The translations under genes were made by a program, and so were the position numbers. From Romanomermis culicivorax (Eukaryota > Nematoda > Enoplea > Mermithida > Mermithidae), in the NCBI GenBank assembly GCA_963922205.1, contig CAWUHX010000096.1, forward strand, positions 992,001 through 1,056,000: a stretch of DNA of 64,000 bases, read 5' to 3'. A model generated the notes under the pieces. It saw only the letters and a program-made list of their open reading frames with translations. It searched no databases and was not told the DNA's origin. Below are positions 60,517-64,000 of this stretch, piece by piece; within the stretch, counting starts at the first letter, position 1, and the number at the start of each line of letters is the position of its first letter.

Positions 60517-63442
60517 TTACAATACAAATTTTTCGATTGAAGAATTCTTATTAGAATCACGAAGATTATATTTCACTCCATGTGGGTACCCCAGCGATTG
60601 ACTCCTCTTACCGACGACTACGCTCCGTTTAGGCACGCCGTCCACAATTTTCGATCGATATTTACTCAATTCCTTTTCCAAGTCGTTTATTTCCAATTGT
60701 AAAGCGTGAATTTCGCGCCTAGACATAAACAGTAGGACAAAATTCGTGATTCGCAAGTTTACTTTACAATTTCACCTCATTTGCCCAATATGTTTCCTGT
60801 ATATATCGTCGTTATGATTGTAAACTGTGTTGTAAAGTAGGTAAGAATCAAGAAACTCAATTTCTACAGTAAACCGATCATAATCCGAAATTTGTCGATT
60901 TGTTATTATTATCGATTGATCAGCATCATCATCATCATCACAATAAAATCGATTACTGTAGAAATTTTCAAATTTCGACGTCACGTGACCATCATCATCA
61001 TCATCATTATCAAAATCGATAATTTTTGCCGACCACGTGACGTAACGTAGATAATTTAAGGGTATATTACGATAATCGATATATCGTAAATTTAAAATCA
61101 CGTGATCAATTAAATTTGATGACGTCATAATCAAATTAGCGGCTAGTCGCCAAGATTGTTTATCAAAATCCTTAAACAATATGGCGGACGGTTGTATCGA
61201 TTTTTCTATAGTCACGTGATTAATTAAGGTTAATTTATGCAAATTAATTTCTAGATTTAATTGCATTTTAGAATTTAGAATAATTGGATCTAATAAAAAT
61301 GGCAAAAATCGACTTTGACCATCAAGATCGAAAATTTCCGATCTTACACCGTAATTTTGGATTTCCCAATCTAATTTGCATAAATTATCGATTTTATTTT
61401 TTCGGATCATTTTCAACGTACATAACGTTTGACCATTGGTCATTCTCGATTCAAGTAAGCATTGCCTAAAAAAATCACGTGATAAAAAAAAATCGATAAT
61501 GTCGAAAATGAAAATTGATAACCATTGCATATCACTGTAGACGAATACTGTAGAATAATATCCGGTTATCGATTGATCCGAAAATCGATAATCGTGAGAG
61601 TATACTGTACGTGGATTTCTTATATTCAATTCTAGAATATATTCGCCGCGGCTATCGGCAAATTTTCTAGTCGACAAATCGTCCAATGTTAGAAAAGTTT
61701 GCCTACCATGGCGCAATGATTCTAGATTATGGACACCCTGTTGATGCGATTTTACTGAAAAAAATTGATTTTTAATAAAGCCCAGATCATGGCAGTTTGA
61801 TTGATATAAAAATTTTGGCGAAAAACCAAAAATTGATCGAGATATCAATATTTGAACCAAAAACCAGACAACGAGACACCTGTCCAGAAAAGTGTAAAGT
61901 ATCGCAATTCGTTGAATTTCAGTGATGGGAATATTCCAAAAAATCATGGCGGTTCGATTAATTTTAAAATTTCTGCAAAAAACCAAAAATTGATCGAGAT
62001 ATGGATATTTAAACCTAAAATGAGAAAACGAGACACCCTGTTGCAAAAATCAGAAAAGTGTAAAGTATCGGGATTCGTTAAATTTTCAGTGTAGTTAATT
62101 TTTTAAAAAATCATGGCCGTTTGATTCATACAAAAATTTCTGCGAAAAACCCAAAATAGATCGAGATATCAATATTTGATCCGAAAATGAAAAAATCAGA
62201 CACCCTGTCCCCAAAATCAGAAAAATGTAAAGTATCAGGATTCGTTAAATTTTCAGTGTAGCTAATCTTCCAAAAAATCATGGCCGTTTGATTCATGAGA
62301 AATTTTTTGCGAAAAACCAAAAATTGATCGAGATATTGATATTTGAATATTTGATCCGAAAATGAGAAAATCAGACGCCCTGTCCCCAATATCAAAAAAA
62401 TGTAAAGTATCAGGAGTCGTTAAATTTTCAGTGTAGCTAATCTTCCAAAAAATCATGGCCCTTTGATTCATACAAAAAATTTTGCAAAAAACCAATAATT
62501 AATCAAGATATCAATATTTGATCCGAAAATGAGAAAATGAGACACCCTGTCCCCAAAATCAGCAAAATGTAAAGTGTCACAATTCGTTAAATTTTCAGTG
62601 TAACCAAGATTCCAAAAAATCGCGGCGGTTCGATTCATTCAAAAATTTTCGCAAAAAACCAAAAAATGATTGAGATATCAATATTTGAACTGAAAATGTG
62701 GAAATGAGGCACCCTATCCCATTTTTCTCTAAAATACGTCAATTTTGTTGTTTTTGAATTGTTTAAAGTAGCAATAGATTCGTCTCATCATGGTCAATCG
62801 ATTGGTATTCTAAATTTTTATCAAAAATCCAAATGCTCTAAAATAATCACATTTGAACATTTTTTCAGACACTGTGTCCCATTTTTTTTGCAAAAAGCGT
62901 AACTTTGACGTTTTGAAAAATATAAAAATACCAGTCGATTCGTCCGATCATGGTCAATCGATTGGTATGAAAATTTCTGATCAAAATATCAAATTCTCCT
63001 CTACATCTGATTTTCAAGGTTTTTAGAGACAACCTGTTGTCTTTCCATGAAGAATGTGCTGAATTTTCATATTTTTAATACCAATCGAATCGTCTCTTCG
63101 AGGCCAATCAAATTATGTCAAAATTTTTCTCTTGGACTCACTTTCGAAACATCGATTTTTTTCCGTAAACGATTCATTTTGCATAAAACTTCCTCTATTG
63201 ATTAATGTGATCGTAAAATCTATAGTACACCTCATTTGGGGGCTCAAATCGCAACAAACCAAAAATGCGGACAAATGCCGTCCATTTTTGCCGCTTAAAT
63301 TCAGTCGCCAACGGTGTCCGGCATATGGAAAACGTCGTGATGATATTTCGTTAGTTGTGACCGTGGGTGGCAAAATGAATGTCAACGTCAAATTTTGTTC
63401 GATGTCATTGCATAATTTTGTAGCGCGGCAAAGTTCGGCCAT
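60517..63442 (-). CDS. MATH-domain protein with C-terminal coiled coil
   Basis: Three exons (63442-63142, 61754-60776 and 60718-60517) give 493 aa; an upstream exon cannot be excluded because an acceptor-like CCAG precedes the Met. Residues ~25-145 look like a MATH/TRAF domain: HRWRLNLSGKNGRHLSAFLV, CTIDFTITLINR, NESFTEKNRCFE, then across the intron GVHNLESLRHGRQTFLTLDDL and GEYILELNIRNP. Two weaker copies of the pattern follow (W near 169, CTLKMI and LEI; W near 297, LRYVTWSAKI and FTVEIEFL). Residues ~427-450 (EIHALQLEINDLEKELSKYR) are a coiled coil, as after the MATH domain of TRIM37. Two acidic runs (DNDDDDD, CDDDDDAD) come from ATC microsatellites at ~60990 and ~60925. Partner and function are unknown. 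Confidence 0.7.
61850..62720. repeat. ~165-bp tandem array in intron 1 of the MATH gene
   Basis: Six units with GAGACACCCTGTCC, AAATGTAAAGTATC, CGTTAAATTTTCAGTGTA, CCAAAAAATCATGGC and ATTGATCGAGATATCAATATTTGA in order. Further decayed units (AATCGATTGGTAT, CGTCTCATCATGGTC) continue to about 63110. Confidence 0.88.
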
Positions 63443-63479
63443 GTAGCGTCCTGGATAATGACTGGGTGGACTATGCTAA

Positions 63480-63722
63480 AAATGGGTTAACCATGAAATA
63501 ATTGGTAAATATCCAACTGGAATACTAGCTGGCAAATAGCTGAGTTTAATAAGGCTAACTAACACAACATATAATATCCAAGTACTAAATAGTACAATAA
63601 ATAAAATGAATGAATGTACAAAACAACACAGCTCATACCCTATTATGGAAAATATCGGAATGTTCTAGAATCTTGTAGAATACGAAAGAATATTATAGAA
63701 TATTGTGGAAGGTTCAAGAACT
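63480..63722 (-). repeat. dispersed repeat with phased heat-shock-element head, copy 2
   Basis: GAA occurs at 63648, 63658, 63668, 63678, 63688, 63698, 63708 and 63718, an exact 10-bp period, including GAAGGTTCAAGAA (63708-63720), a perfect three-pentamer HSE. The body (63480-63650) is the reverse complement of 20300-20450 with substitutions. Confidence 0.85.
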
Positions 63723-63744
63723 TTATGGTGCATAGGTTAACCAA

Positions 63745-64000
63745 CAACATGCATACCTGTCATTAGGGAAGGGGGTTTGAAGGGGATGCCCACCCCCAAC
63801 CTGATTGAATCCAATACCCAAATGTTGGAACCGCCCATACATGGTCAACCCTATACCAAACTTCCCCAAACCCAGCAAAATTGGGAAAACAGGGGCTTTT
63901 TTAGGTTTTTTTTTGTGAAAATTTTTGAAATTTTTTCGACTTTTTTGGGTTTCTTCCACTACCTTCCCAAAATTTTGGAAACTTTTAGACCCCTATCCTG
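63745..64000. repeat. G-rich repeat element, cut by window end
   Basis: Begins GCATACCTGTCATTAGGG, then CCACCCCCAACCTGATTGAA and TTTTTTCGACTTTTTTGGG. Same family as copies at 17.5, 30.7, 35.2, 39.5 and 59.8 kb. Confidence 0.7.

Overview
The window is nuclear DNA from a nematode. The evidence is a tandem pair of nematode-type serpentine chemoreceptors, short introns with TTTCAG-type acceptors, an interstitial run of the nematode telomere repeat (TTAGGC, read here as GCCTAA), and split genes for ordinary eukaryotic housekeeping proteins. I built all exon models by eye from reading frame, GT-AG sites, codon phase and remembered family sequence. Phases close exactly in every model I call a gene, but none has transcript support.

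Layout. 0-15 kb is gene-poor and repeat-rich. It holds two paralogous 7TM receptors (1.06-2.07 and 4.44-5.46 kb, minus), a broken Polinton-type DNA polymerase fragment (6.0-6.6 kb), a non-autonomous hAT element with a perfect 8-bp target duplication (9.6-10.3 kb), one small secreted cysteine-rich orphan gene (12.1-12.6 kb, minus) and several tandem arrays. 16-33 kb holds SRP14 (minus), a RANBP3 homologue (minus) whose 9.1-kb intron is full of transposons (a tRNA-like tandem array, a nested non-autonomous hAT, a LINE relic and a complete-looking 3.16-kb hAT element), then TBCA and an ILKAP-type PP2C phosphatase (both plus). 33-55 kb holds two tandem OXA1-type mitochondrial insertases (minus), one without and one with the basic matrix tail. 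Their long introns each carry a different tandem-repeat family. 56-63.4 kb holds a MANSC/LDLR-A single-pass membrane protein and a MATH-domain protein with a C-terminal coiled coil (both minus, 164 bp apart).

The genes do not form one pathway. They cover protein targeting and insertion (SRP14, OXA1 pair), tubulin folding (TBCA), nuclear transport (RANBP3), signalling (ILKAP) and chemosensation. Gene spacing is tight: the ILKAP and OXA1 stops are 42 bp apart, and the same-strand neighbours RANBP3/SRP14 and MATH/MANSC are 226 and 164 bp apart, so operons are possible. The genes themselves are compact and nearly all the bulk is intronic repeat.

The most unusual material is not protein-coding. 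It includes an intron made of about two dozen tandem ~85-nt palindromes, two ~4-kb arrays of the same satellite in opposite orientation on either side of one OXA1L exon, an intron with about 13 tandem units carrying a Pol III B-box-like motif plus a T-run, and two copies of a dispersed repeat that begins with eight TTC (GAA) triplets spaced exactly 10 bp apart and containing perfect heat-shock elements.
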